This document shows, in pieces, positions 31,691 through 40,681 of a stretch of 64,000 bases of DNA. Position 1 is the stretch's first letter; every line of letters begins with the position of its first letter. The notes below the pieces were generated by a model, which worked only from the letters and a program-made list of their open reading frames with translations, ran no database searches and was not told where the DNA came from. This stretch comes from Paramicrosporidium saccamoebae (taxonomy: Eukaryota > Rozellomycota): positions 193,253 to 257,252 of the forward strand of contig MTSL01000065.1 in assembly GCA_002794465.1 (NCBI GenBank), in the 5' to 3' direction. The translations under genes were made by a program, and so were the position numbers.

Positions 31691-33217
31691 ATGGTCCATA
31701 ACGACATGCCTTCTAGCACTGCTGCTCAGGCCGTACACGCTGCTGCGGTAACTCGTGACTACATTATCGACCCGAGACTGGAATACCGCACCGTCTCGGG
31801 AGTCAATGGACCTTTGGTTATCCTGGACAACGTCAAGTTTCCCAAGTACGCAGAAATTGTCTCTTTGACGCTCGCCGATGGCACCCAACGCACTGGCCAA
31901 GTGCTGGAAGTTGCTGGTTCCAAGGCGGTTGTTCAGGTCTTTGAAGGAACCTCCGGTGTCGACGTAAAGGCTACAAAAGTGCAGTTTACTGGAGACACTC
32001 TCAAAATGCCCGTTTCCGAGGACATGTTGGGCCGTGTTTTCAATGGTTCTGGAAAGCCTATAGACCGTGGACCGCGCATTTTCGCGGATGACTATCTGGA
32101 CATCCAAGGACAGCCTATTAACCCGTCCTCGCGCATCTACCCCGAAGAAATGATCCAGACTGGTATTTCGACCATTGATGTGATGAATTCCATTGCCCGC
32201 GGCCAAAAGATTCCCATTTTTTCGGCAGCAGGTCTTCCCCACAATGAAATTGCCGCTCAAATCTGTCGTCAGGCTGGGTTAGTTAAGAAAAAGGACGTCT
32301 TGGATGGCCACGAGGACAATTTCGCCATTGTCTTTGCCGCAATGGGAGTCAACATGGAGACTGCTCGCTTCTTCAAGCAGGATTTCGAGGAGAATGGCTC
32401 TATTGAGCGCGTGTCACTGTTCCTGAATTTGGCAAACGATCCCACCATTGAGCGTATTATCACTCCTCGTCTTGCTTTGACCACTGCGGAATATTATGCG
32501 TACCAGCTTGAGAAGCATGTCCTCGTCATCATGACTGACATGAGCTCATATGCCGATGCCCTCCGTGAAGTGTCGGCGGCCCGTGAGGAGGTTCCCGGTC
32601 GCCGCGGTTATCCCGGCTACATGTACACAGATCTGGCTACCATCTACGAACGTGCTGGAAGAGTTCAGGGTCGCAACGGCTCCATCACTCAGATTCCAAT
32701 TTTGACCATGCCCAATGACGATATTACCCACCCGATTCCTGATTTGACAGGATTCATTACTGAAGGACAGGTCTACATTGATCGTCAGCTGCACAACCGT
32801 CAAATTTATCCCCCGATCAACGTCCTTCCCTCGCTTTCGCGTCTGATGAAGAGTGCTATTGGAGAGGGCATGACTCGCAAGGATCATGGTGACGTGTCTA
32901 ATCAGTTGTACGCTAAATATGCCATTGGCCGCGATGCCCAAGCAATGAAGGCAGTAGTGGGAGAGGAGGCGTTGAATCAGGAAGACAAGCTGTCTCTAGA
33001 GTTTCTTGAAAAGTTTGAAAAGAACTTTATCACTCAAAACCATAGCGACAACCGCACAATTGAAGAATCACTCGATATTGGATGGTCTTTATTGCGCATC
33101 TTCCCTCGTGAAATGCTGAATCGCATTCCCCAGGATATCCTCAACGAGTATTACCATCGTGAACGCAAGATCAGACCTAGTGTGGCTATCTCCCCAGAAC
33201 CAACCCCTCTAGATTAA
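31691..33217 (+). CDS. VMA2: V-type H+-ATPase subunit B
   Basis: Single exon, 508 aa, usual length. Hallmarks: [24 protein letters not shown] at the start, [21 protein letters not shown] in place of a catalytic P-loop (as expected of the regulatory B subunit), [23 protein letters not shown], and the ATP synthase signature region [16 protein letters not shown]. It is one of the alternating subunits of the V1 hexamer that acidifies vacuoles and endosomes. A second in-frame ATG lies at 31706. Confidence 0.97.
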   Translation: MVHNDMPSSTAAQAVHAAAVTRDYIIDPRLEYRTVSGVNGPLVILDNVKFPKYAEIVSLTLADGTQRTGQVLEVAGSKAVVQVFEGTSGVDVKATKVQFTGDTLKMPVSEDMLGRVFNGSGKPIDRGPRIFADDYLDIQGQPINPSSRIYPEEMIQTGISTIDVMNSIARGQKIPIFSAAGLPHNEIAAQICRQAGLVKKKDVLDGHEDNFAIVFAAMGVNMETARFFKQDFEENGSIERVSLFLNLANDPTIERIITPRLALTTAEYYAYQLEKHVLVIMTDMSSYADALREVSAAREEVPGRRGYPGYMYTDLATIYERAGRVQGRNGSITQIPILTMPNDDITHPIPDLTGFITEGQVYIDRQLHNRQIYPPINVLPSLSRLMKSAIGEGMTRKDHGDVSNQLYAKYAIGRDAQAMKAVVGEEALNQEDKLSLEFLEKFEKNFITQNHSDNRTIEESLDIGWSLLRIFPREMLNRIPQDILNEYYHRERKIRPSVAISPEPTPLD

Positions 33218-33343
33218 CGATTTATGAAAAATTAACGCTTTTCCTAATAAATGAGTTCTCATGGCCCCGGTCGACTAGCTGTGTTGCTCTTGGGTTCAAG
33301 TTAAACTCGCTTCACAACCACTCCAATCCATCCATCAATAGAA

Positions 33344-33676
33344 ATGTCTCAGATTGCTGAACTCGCTGTCCCTTACGCCATCATGCTCCTCCATGACGAC
33401 GAGGTCGATATCACTGAGGAAAACGTTACCAAGGTTCTTGAGGCTTCTGGTATCACCGTTGAGCCCATCTGGGTCAAGGTGTTCGTCAAGTCTGCCGCTG
33501 GTCAAGATCTCCGCAAGTTCTTGTCCAACATTACCGCTGGTGTTGGATCTGCTCCTGCTGCCGCGCCCGCTGCTGGTGCTCCCGCTGCCGGTGCTACTGC
33601 CGCTGCTGGCAAGAAGGAGGAGAAGAAGAAGGAAGAGTCTGAGGAAGAGGAGATGGGCTTCGGTCTGTTCGACTAA
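33344..33676 (+). CDS. RPP1: 60S acidic ribosomal protein P1
   Basis: Single exon, 110 aa. N-terminal helical dimerisation domain (LAVPYAIMLLHDDEVDITEENV..), Ala/Pro/Gly hinge, then a Lys/Glu stretch and the invariant acidic tail ending MGFGLFD that recruits translational GTPases. P1 forms the stalk with P0 and P2. The LLHDDE..IT..N motif separates it from P2. Strong codon bias towards C-ending codons fits high expression. Confidence 0.97.
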   Translation: MSQIAELAVPYAIMLLHDDEVDITEENVTKVLEASGITVEPIWVKVFVKSAAGQDLRKFLSNITAGVGSAPAAAPAAGAPAAGATAAAGKKEEKKKEESEEEEMGFGLFD

Positions 33677-33830
33677 GTATATTCAGTTAACACTAAATAC
33701 ACCTCATTATTACAAGTTCATTATGATTATGATTTTTGTCACTTGCGATAGCTTTCGGGGCGGGACCCGGTCTATTGGACCAAGTTTACCCTAAAGATAC
33801 TTTTATTTAAGAATAATTCAGTGAGACGGC

Positions 33831-35918
33831 ATGGCGGCTACAGAGTTGACGCTCGACCGATTGCAACAGCAAGTGCAGGCGGGAAGTTGTAGAGTGGCCG
33901 CTGCTTGCACCCGACTTGAAAATGTAATTCAGACATTATGCAAAGATGAGATGACAAGACCATTTTTGACCGTGCTACCACGAATTTTGAGCCTGCTCTT
34001 TGGTGATGAGCACAATGCTGGTTGGATTGAAACTACCACTGACGAAGATTCTATCCATGCCCTCTGGACTTTGCTAAAGCCTGCTGGCAATCTTTTTATG
34101 GCAGCGTCGGCTCACTCGGGGTTGGACTGTGTGACTCCGTTTGAGCTTGCTGCCAGCCAGCTTCCAGTCCCATTGCAGAAGCATCTTCAGCGATACGGGA
34201 TTAATCGACTCCCTGTACCATTGGATACATGCATTGTCAATGTTGCCCACGAAGGAGCTTCTCTGTATATTTTGCGTCTCGATGCCTCCGAGTTTTTCAT
34301 TTATCGCATGTTAGTCGTCCTGCTGTCGTTTCGCAAGCACCACGGGGTGGGTATGCAGTCGTCCCGTTCGGCTTCAATGATGGCACTGGCAAGATCTCAC
34401 TCGTTTGAATCGATGAATGTAAAGATTTCGGGAGAAAAGGCGTTCCGATTTAATAGTAACCGATCGGCACAACTCTACCAGAAACTCATTGAGGCATATT
34501 TGCATTACTTTATGCCAATCGCGGGCTACGATGACGCCAAAGTCGGCTCGGCCTTTTCGACAAAGTCATTGCGATCTGCGGCTGGAGTGTGGACTGGATG
34601 GCGACTGGCCAGCCTGTTTTTTACAGGAATCTCGCAGTTGTGGCTCCATCAACACGAATATCAGATTGAGGCCTCCTCCCACATTGAGAGCGATCCGCCC
34701 TTCATTCTCCCAAGTGTGGACCATTTCGAGGCTATTCGGGTTGTGACTCGTCATTTAGTCACTGCAGTGTGTTATCCAGTGAAGCCCGACATTTCGCCTC
34801 AGCTTCAACGATTCTATGACCAACTTGTTGACGTGTCTTTTGTCAGCTTCAGGGCTTTTTTGTATCGCCTTTTAAGACTCAGTCTGGCAAAGTGTCCTTC
34901 TGACAATACTGTGACGGTTGTGGGTGGGCTTTGGCTTGATTTCATTGCTCCTTGGAGGTATTTGACTATTGGTACAGATCGACAAGAGTCTACAGCGGCA
35001 TGGCGGCTCTATGTGGTAAACAATTACTTTTTCTACCACACCCTCTTGAGCTCGCTACTAGACTATGTTGAAGTCATTGCTGAAGGATTTGGCGAGGTGC
35101 TCAGCAGCAAGAACAACGTGGACACTGAGACAATTCGGTCTGCCCTGCTTCCCCTCTTGATTCTGTGTACACGGATCTTGACGGCCATCAGTCCATTTTC
35201 TGATTTAATTCAAGAAATTGAAAATGACGAGTTGGTGGCAACAAGGAGTGCAACACCGACATTCCTACGGAGAGCTACCTCGAGTCAAGGAGTGAAGGAG
35301 CAGCTTTTCACTTTGGAATCGGAGAGATTTACTCTTCTTCCCTTGTTTGACGAGAAGTCTAAGCACCGGGCATTAAGAATAATGTACTGGTTTGAAAAGA
35401 TTTACACTGCATTCCCTGAAGCTGTGGGTGCTGATTCTGAAGCAACTGAAAGCCGACACGTGAGCCATGATGAAAGACACGCAAATTTGCGTTCAGTCAT
35501 TACTCAGTGCAATGAGGAGCTTTGCGCCGTCTTTGGTATTAGAGATGGCGAGTTTGACGAGTTTTGTCCAAAGTTTGAGGACAATCGTCGCTTGCAAATA
35601 GTCATGCCTGTAGAGGCGAGACGACGCCGCGTCATCCCGACTTCTCTGCCAGATGAAAGAATTACGCTCAAGATGAAGGCAACACCAGAGGCCAAACATC
35701 TCATCAAGAGCTATGAAAGCGCATTTCTGGTCCATCTAACAGGCTGGCTAACCATCTTGATCAACGAAAACTATGCCAAGTTCATGCAAGACAGGACGCT
35801 GCCCAACTTTGTGAAGAAGTATCAGTGTAATCTTCGATTCCTGGCAGCATATCCAAATCTAATGTTTATTGCAATGGTGTTTTTGGGAATGCGCCTGCTC
35901 GTATCATTGTTCTTCTAG
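33831..35918 (+). CDS. SMPD4-like neutral sphingomyelinase (mit_SMPDase domain)
   Basis: Single exon, 695 aa. Local patterns match human SMPD4: an EFFIYRMLVVLLSF helix, WRLASLFFTGISQLWLHQHEYQI, FEAIRVVTRHLV, LYRLLRLSLAKCP..VGGLWLDFIAPWRYL (the WL.yL.PWRY motif is distinctive) and a C-terminal hydrophobic anchor (LMFIAMVFLGMRLLVSLFF). SMPD4 is a tail-anchored ER/nuclear-envelope protein reported to hydrolyse sphingomyelin and needed for nuclear-envelope function. I found no other fungal family to fit. Family assignment moderately good; enzymatic activity is unproven here. Confidence 0.7.
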   Translation: MAATELTLDRLQQQVQAGSCRVAAACTRLENVIQTLCKDEMTRPFLTVLPRILSLLFGDEHNAGWIETTTDEDSIHALWTLLKPAGNLFMAASAHSGLDCVTPFELAASQLPVPLQKHLQRYGINRLPVPLDTCIVNVAHEGASLYILRLDASEFFIYRMLVVLLSFRKHHGVGMQSSRSASMMALARSHSFESMNVKISGEKAFRFNSNRSAQLYQKLIEAYLHYFMPIAGYDDAKVGSAFSTKSLRSAAGVWTGWRLASLFFTGISQLWLHQHEYQIEASSHIESDPPFILPSVDHFEAIRVVTRHLVTAVCYPVKPDISPQLQRFYDQLVDVSFVSFRAFLYRLLRLSLAKCPSDNTVTVVGGLWLDFIAPWRYLTIGTDRQESTAAWRLYVVNNYFFYHTLLSSLLDYVEVIAEGFGEVLSSKNNVDTETIRSALLPLLILCTRILTAISPFSDLIQEIENDELVATRSATPTFLRRATSSQGVKEQLFTLESERFTLLPLFDEKSKHRALRIMYWFEKIYTAFPEAVGADSEATESRHVSHDERHANLRSVITQCNEELCAVFGIRDGEFDEFCPKFEDNRRLQIVMPVEARRRRVIPTSLPDERITLKMKATPEAKHLIKSYESAFLVHLTGWLTILINENYAKFMQDRTLPNFVKKYQCNLRFLAAYPNLMFIAMVFLGMRLLVSLFF

Positions 35919-36091
35919 ACCGATCAGAGAAGCAATAAACAGTCTACTTATTGTCGTGGAGGGGGTAGAAATGTTTTGGTGCTTCCAAATACAGATGGGC
36001 AGGAGAGAGGCTCGTGTATTACCAATGCATGGCCTTACGACCGGATTCCTCGCATTCTCAACAAAAACCATGCTAATACACCACTTTACAC

Positions 36092-36589
36092 TTATGTGCT
36101 CTTTATTGCAATGTGCTTGCAAACATGTAATGTTGGCAGGATCACCATGTGGCCGCTCTTTCTCCCCTCGCACAGCTCAACTTCCACATCCTTTTCCACT
36201 CGGATCACCTTTACTCGCGTGTCTTTGTATTCCCCCAACACGACTAATCCGTCCTGTCCTATCGGCGGCAGCATCGCAGAACAGTCATCCTGATCCAGCT
36301 GAAGAATGTCGCCTCCTTCAACGTGCACCTCGGCACCGAACTGCTCAATGATGCGACGAATAATGCCCGTCTTTCCGTGGTATTTTCCGTCAGCCAACTT
36401 GCGGTTCTCTATCCGGACAACCAGACCGACCTGCAACCATGGAATGTCCTCTAGCTCCTCTTCTGACACGACTTTGTGGACGGGCTCAGGTTTCTCATCC
36501 TGTAAGAATTGTTCTGCGGTAGGTCTGGCAGTCTTTGTTGTCCCTTTGTTAAAGGCAATGGACAGGGTCTTCCTCGGCACCTCACTCAT
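36092..36589 (-). CDS. KOW-domain protein, KIN17/GPKOW-like
   Basis: 165 aa, single exon as read. From residue 50 on: IPWLQVGLVVRIENRKLADGKYHGKTGIIRRI, then LQLDQDDCSAMLPPIGQDGLVVLGEYKD, which resembles the C-terminal tandem SH3-like/KOW domain of KIN17 (WL..gi.VKI..KKLG.KYy.kkgvv..V..) and, less closely, GPKOW/Spp2. The zinc finger and winged helix of KIN17 and the G-patch of GPKOW are absent, so this is either a stripped-down form or an unrelated KOW protein. KIN17 and GPKOW act in DNA repair and splicing. The stop is preceded by an overlapping AATAAA. The codon before MSEVPRK in frame is preceded only by a GTG start. Confidence 0.6.
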   Translation of the reverse strand: MSEVPRKTLSIAFNKGTTKTARPTAEQFLQDEKPEPVHKVVSEEELEDIPWLQVGLVVRIENRKLADGKYHGKTGIIRRIIEQFGAEVHVEGGDILQLDQDDCSAMLPPIGQDGLVVLGEYKDTRVKVIRVEKDVEVELCEGRKSGHMVILPTLHVCKHIAIKST

Positions 36590-36599
36590 CCCGGTCGGG

Positions 36600-36869
36600 A
36601 TGCACAACTCGCACTTCAGCTCCACCTCCTCCCGTCGCTCTACCCTTTATACACTCCAACGCCGTCTTGCCCGTCCTCCCGTCGACACACTTCTCGAACA
36701 AACACTCGCCCATCGTATCGACCGGATACTCTACACACATGCTCATGCGCCAGCCTGGACGCTGTATGCTGCGCGCTTCACGGTGCACTTTGTAAAGGGA
36801 ATTTTTGTGGGTGCTGGGATGTACACGATGAATGCGGTATTGGCGAGACAACATATCCCGGAATGGTAG
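36600..36869 (+). CDS. small single-span membrane protein, hypothetical
   Basis: 89 aa from ATG at 36600, ten bases from the divergent KOW-protein ATG, and ending eight bases before the SWEET start. It has a basic N-terminus and one membrane-like segment with small residues (FTVHFVKGIFVGAGMYTMNAVLA, residues about 60-82). Gap-free packing and third-base pattern favour coding, but I recognise no family. It may be a mitochondrial inner-membrane microprotein; this is a guess. Confidence 0.4.
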   Translation: MHNSHFSSTSSRRSTLYTLQRRLARPPVDTLLEQTLAHRIDRILYTHAHAPAWTLYAARFTVHFVKGIFVGAGMYTMNAVLARQHIPEW

Positions 36870-36876
36870 TGGATGG

Positions 36877-37671
36877 ATGAATAAAGAAAGATTGTTTGTC
36901 GGGGTGCCGTATTTGGTGATGAACACGCTTGGAGCAGTGGCAACAACGGCAACGTTGGGATATTTCGCAGCGAGTGGGTATGGAATGTTTATGATTGCTA
37001 AAATTGCAGATTACAGGCCAAAACTATTTCCAAAAATCGATCGGTAGGCGACCTGTCATGCTACCCCTTTGTTGCAACCTATTTAAAGTATCGCTGCCAG
37101 TCTCGCTAATGATAGTTGCATGTTATGGCTAAAGTACGGCGTGTTCTTGGGAGATTCTGCGCTGATTGTTGTTAACAGCGTTGGAGCTCTCGTGACAATC
37201 CTGTGTCTCACTGTGTACTACATCTATTGTCCCGACCGTGCCGATGTGGAACGACGAGCCCTTTATGCGCTTTCCATTCTGGCGTCAGTGTTTGCAATGG
37301 TCAAGCTGGAGTGGTTTGCACCACGGTGGGTTGGGTTGATTGCAATGGTTGCATCAGTAACCATGTTTGCGGCTCCGCTGGTGGCCTTGGTAAGCAGAAA
37401 ATGCATCTGCTCGATTTATGTGTAGAAGAACATTGTGCGGAAGCAGGATAGTTCTGTGCTGTCCCTAGTCTCCATCACGATGACCTTGGCCGCCTCAATT
37501 GCCTGGACCGTCTATGGAGTCACCAAAGCGGACGCTTTCATTGTGGTTCCCAATACTCTCGGCATCGTACTTGGAACCTTGCAGATGTTCCTTTACATTA
37601 AATTCCGTCCAGCAGCAAGATCGACCTACAAGGATCGCTCCAGCTATGATTCTATTGGCGCTTATCCATAA
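36877..37671 (+). CDS. SWEET (MtN3/saliva) sugar transporter
   Basis: Four exons: 36877-36977, 37010-37087, 37116-37389, 37426-37671 (232 aa); introns 32, 28 and 36 nt. The spliced product gives seven spans in two MtN3 triple-helix repeats: residues 10-35, then TISKNRSVGDLSCYPFVATYLNCMLWLKYG (compare TRSVDNVQFLPFL..NNLGWLSYG in SWEET1), GDSALIVVNSVGA, the linker helix, then SSVLSLVSITMTLAASIAWTVYG and PNTLGIVLGTLQ. Length is typical. SWEETs are uniporters for hexoses or sucrose. In a parasite or osmotroph it would take up or release sugars at the plasma membrane; substrate unknown. Confidence 0.9.
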
Positions 37672-37708
37672 AAGTCTGTATATAAATTCCATGAGATGCA
37701 AAACTATA

Positions 37709-38547
37709 TTAACGACGGTAGGATCGATGGTTTCGACGCTCCGGAGATCTGGACCTAGAGCGGTATCTCCTTCGTTCCCTCGACCTTGAGCGCGATCTGG
37801 AACGACGTCGTCTGTCCTTTGATCGGTCCCGTCTATCAGAGTCACGTCGATCCAAGGCACGGCTACTGGTATCGCGTTCGCTCTTGCGACGTTCCCTCTC
37901 CTTTTCCATTGTCGGTAAATAGTCTGGATCTACCCGTTTCCAAGCTTCGTCCATTCTAGCATATTAGCAACTGTCTGTGATCTGGGGTACTTTGCATGAA
38001 CACCGTCGATCGTCGCCACTTTTAATCGTTCAAATGCTAACAGCATACTCGGTCGGTCGATAAACTCTACCAATACAGTGCCAGCGTCCAACGGCTGGAC
38101 CATCCGTACCACTGTCGTCCCGCCACACAGCACTGTTATTTCTGTCGGATCGCTCCGTGGAAGTCCAACCAGCACTGCCGTGCGACTGTTCATCTCACAA
38201 TGCAAAAGCCGTTCTGCAGGACGACCGAGTCGGAACCTAATAGGGTCGGCGACGGCTGTGACCGTGAAGGAACGGTCACCAAGTGTCGTGTTGGTTAGAA
38301 GAAGGGCTCGTTGCGCCTCCAAGAGGTTGGAGTACACAATGTCACATTCATAAGAGCCGTCACGAGTGGTAATGCTGCATATGATTAGTGGAACCAGTGT
38401 GCTGTTACTTTGGATAATGCTCAAACACAAGAACTGTGCCTAACATGCTAAAAAGCGTGCGTAGTACTTCTTTGGATGCTAGCTTAGATACATTTGACAC
38501 CTAATAGATGACAAACTTTTATGCATATGAAATACCTTGACCTCCAT
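37709..38547 (-). CDS. SREK1-like RS-domain splicing regulator
   Basis: Exons 38536-38547, 38409-38500, 37991-38374, 37709-37955 (244 aa); introns 35, 34 and 35 nt. The first exon is only 12 nt (MEVK). Spliced, the first RRM reads VSNVSKLASKEVLRTLFSMLG..VFEHYP, close to VTNLSP.VTSEQMRTLFSFLG..LYP of human SREK1; the second RRM has VLVEFIDRPSMLLAFERL. The tail after the last intron is an RS domain (RRRRSRSRSRSRERRRYRS). SREK1/SRrp508-type proteins bridge 5' and 3' splice sites. Two introns have a clear CTAAT branch site. Confidence 0.72.
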
Positions 38548-38602
38548 CCTTCCACAAAGATGATTGGTCCAGAAGCGAGTGGTCTTTGAAGATTATCATG
38601 CT

Positions 38603-38690
38603 ATCGCGTATCATAGTCATGCATTATAGAATCGCATATCATAGTCGTGCATTATAGAATCGCATATCATAGTCGTGCATTATAGAATCG
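38603..38690. repeat. 28-bp tandem repeat, three units
   Basis: Units ATCGCRTATCATAGTCRTGCATTATAGA at 38603-38630, 38631-38658 and 38659-38686, the last two identical, followed by the start of a fourth. The region lies between the SREK1-like start and the 3' end of the zinc-cluster gene. Confidence 0.95.
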
Positions 38691-38727
38691 CGTACTAACC
38701 ATCCAATCAGGATTACATTGCGTCGCA

Positions 38728-38832
38728 TATTCACAATAATAGTATACAGAACGACTTTATTCGTTCATTCCTAATTTACGTTGGTTATTCACAAGGATAT
38801 TATACAGGACGACTCCATTCGTTCATTCTCAA
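38728..38832. repeat. duplicated 3' end of the zinc-cluster gene
   Basis: TATTCACAATAATAGTATACAGAACGAC..TTCGTTCATTC at 38728-38774 recurs with a few changes at 38786-38832. The right copy contains the last codons and stop of the neighbouring minus-strand gene (stop at 38800). Confidence 0.88.
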
Positions 38833-39936
38833 TAGTGCCTCTAACGTTTGGGGCTGCTCATCATCAACAATGACGGGCTCCTCGTAAACAGCACTGCTCT
38901 CCCTCGAATGGCTGATGGGAGCCATTTTTGGTTTTTTGGAACGAGTCGACTTTCTTGATTTCGGAAGGACAATTTGTTCGGATAAATATGGAGGCGTAGG
39001 AGGCTCTTCTGTTTGCTGAAGCCAGTCATTATGTCGTCTTTTTACATCATCCGTACTGTTCTTTTTGGTCAGGACAAGTTCAGGAATCTTTGATATTTTA
39101 GCCAAGGGACGAGTTGCATCAGCAACAAATAGCCCTCGTAATAGCTCTCTGATAATCTCCTCTGCAAGATAGGATAGTGCAATCAACGCCTGGGAATCAA
39201 AAGTTTCAAAATAATTCACTCCGTAGTGGTCTTCATAAATCCTGACATGATAACTGATGGCTCGATGCAAAGAATCCACTAGGCTAGACTCTATACGCAA
39301 ATCGTTGGGCAGGAGAGCTACAGACTCGCCACTCTTCCACATTTTCACAAACTCCACGCCAGGAATAAGTTCTGTGATCTGCTTGCGATACTTTCGGGGA
39401 GCCCAAACCTCACAGTATTGTCTTGTACGGGCAATCTGGAACTCGCAGTCCCATCCATTAGTTGAACAAAAGGTACATGGGGCACCAGATATTACTTGGG
39501 ATTTCAAAGACTTTCTGTCTGCATCACATACTGATATCCCGCAAGCAATGCATTTTTGGCATCGTTTGTGACGATATGAATTGGCAATGGTTCCATCTCT
39601 ATCAATGATTCTTTTCCGAATATCCCGGTCAAACTTGTCCCATTTGGCCTGGTCTTTAGATGTTTCGGCATGGACACTCTTGACCGCTCTTTTCTTGGCT
39701 CTCTTAGCCATAGGCTCTGCACTCGTTGGTCTGGTATTCTGTTTACCCTTATCATCGCCAGCCAACCGCACTGAATGTTCATCCTCATTGCCGCTGCTGA
39801 ACAATTGGGAAGACAGCTCCCCCGTGCTATGGATATGCAAAAGGGCCTCTGCCACCGAAAATCTCGAGTCGAAAGACTGCAAATTAGGCGCACCATTTGC
39901 TTCGTTTATGACATCATCTTCGGTGGGATCGTCCAT
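38800..39936 (-). CDS. zinc-cluster-like nuclear protein, unassigned
   Basis: Single exon, 378 aa, ATG at 39936. Basic patch AKRAKKRAVK near residue 80, then a Cys-rich segment at about 125-165: RCQKCIACGISVC, 17 residues, PCTFCSTNGWDCEF. The second half is a near-perfect C-x2-C-x6-C as in fungal Zn(II)2Cys6 activators (PCSNCIKRGLDCEY-like); the first half is abnormal (C-x2-C-x2-C-x4-C). A helical region follows (ALIALSYLAEEIIRELLRGLF), then a Lys/Ser/Pro-rich tail. Probably a DNA-binding regulator. It is divergent from RPL14 with 48 bases between start codons. Confidence 0.6.
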   Translation of the reverse strand: MDDPTEDDVINEANGAPNLQSFDSRFSVAEALLHIHSTGELSSQLFSSGNEDEHSVRLAGDDKGKQNTRPTSAEPMAKRAKKRAVKSVHAETSKDQAKWDKFDRDIRKRIIDRDGTIANSYRHKRCQKCIACGISVCDADRKSLKSQVISGAPCTFCSTNGWDCEFQIARTRQYCEVWAPRKYRKQITELIPGVEFVKMWKSGESVALLPNDLRIESSLVDSLHRAISYHVRIYEDHYGVNYFETFDSQALIALSYLAEEIIRELLRGLFVADATRPLAKISKIPELVLTKKNSTDDVKRRHNDWLQQTEEPPTPPYLSEQIVLPKSRKSTRSKKPKMAPISHSRESSAVYEEPVIVDDEQPQTLEALLRMNEWSRPV

Positions 39937-39984
39937 CGGGGAATGACCTGGCCGGGGTCCGGCTTCCACCCCCCGCCACCACTA
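39937..39984. promoter_or_regulatory. 48-bp bidirectional promoter region
   Basis: Only 48 bases separate the ATG of the zinc-cluster protein (minus) from that of RPL14 (plus). It is C-rich on the plus strand (CCACCCCCCGCCACCAC just before the RPL14 ATG), a pyrimidine-type tract expected near ribosomal-protein start sites. Confidence 0.5.
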
Positions 39985-40435
39985 ATGGTACCAAGGCCCC
40001 TCTATCCATCCATTAACCTGTAGGTATTCACAAAGTTCGTCCAAGTCGGCCGTCTCGCCCTTATCAACTATGGGGAGGAGAAGAGCAAGCTCGCCGTCAT
40101 TGTGGAAATTGTGGACCACAACCGCGTCATCATTGACGGACCCACGACGGACGTGAAGCGTCAGGTCATTTCCATCAAGCGCCTCTCCCTGACCAAGTTC
40201 GTGGTGGAGGATCTCCCCCGTGGAGCCCGTACCCCCACGGTGCGCAAGTTTGTGGAAAAGTCTGGACTGGTCGCCAAGTTCCAGGAATCCGCCGCTGGAC
40301 AGAAGATCGCCAAGGCTGCTATCCGCCGCAACTTGACCGACTTTGACCGTCACAAGGTTATGCTCCTCCAGAAGAAGGTATTTCTTGCATCACTTGGCCA
40401 ATAATGTGTAGCGTTCCAAGGTTCTCAAGGCCTAA
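39985..40435 (+). CDS. RPL14: 60S ribosomal protein L14 (eL14)
   Basis: Exons 39985-39987, 40024-40377, 40412-40435 (126 aa). The first exon is the ATG alone; a 36-nt intron (GTACCA..CCTGTAG) follows and exon 2 starts VFTKFVQVGRLALINYG, matching MVFRRFVEVGRVAYVSFG of eL14. The 34-nt second intron yields the C-terminus KKRSKVLKA. Internal motifs: IVDHNRVIIDGP and LTDFDRHKVMLLQKK. Without splicing the frame would lack its start and run to a wrong C-terminus, so both introns are well supported. Confidence 0.95.
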
Positions 40436-40681
40436 GTCTATATACAATCTTATTGGAGGAAATAAAAGTGTTCTGTCCAACCACCTCACTGCAGGAACCT
40501 GACGACCGTTTCGATGATGGCCAATCAGCAGTCCTGAAAGTCGTACAAATCTCAGAAACGACCATCGGGATGGCTCCAATTGGCCGGCACCAGTCAAACG
40601 GCGTTTGCAAATCCTGCGAACCAGTGTCAGATTATTGGGCCTTATAGGCAGCGAACCAGCCGGACACAAGCATCAAAGAAC

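Noticed and set aside
33250-33320. tRNA-like GGTTCAAGT element
   Set aside because: No acceptor or anticodon stems can be paired.
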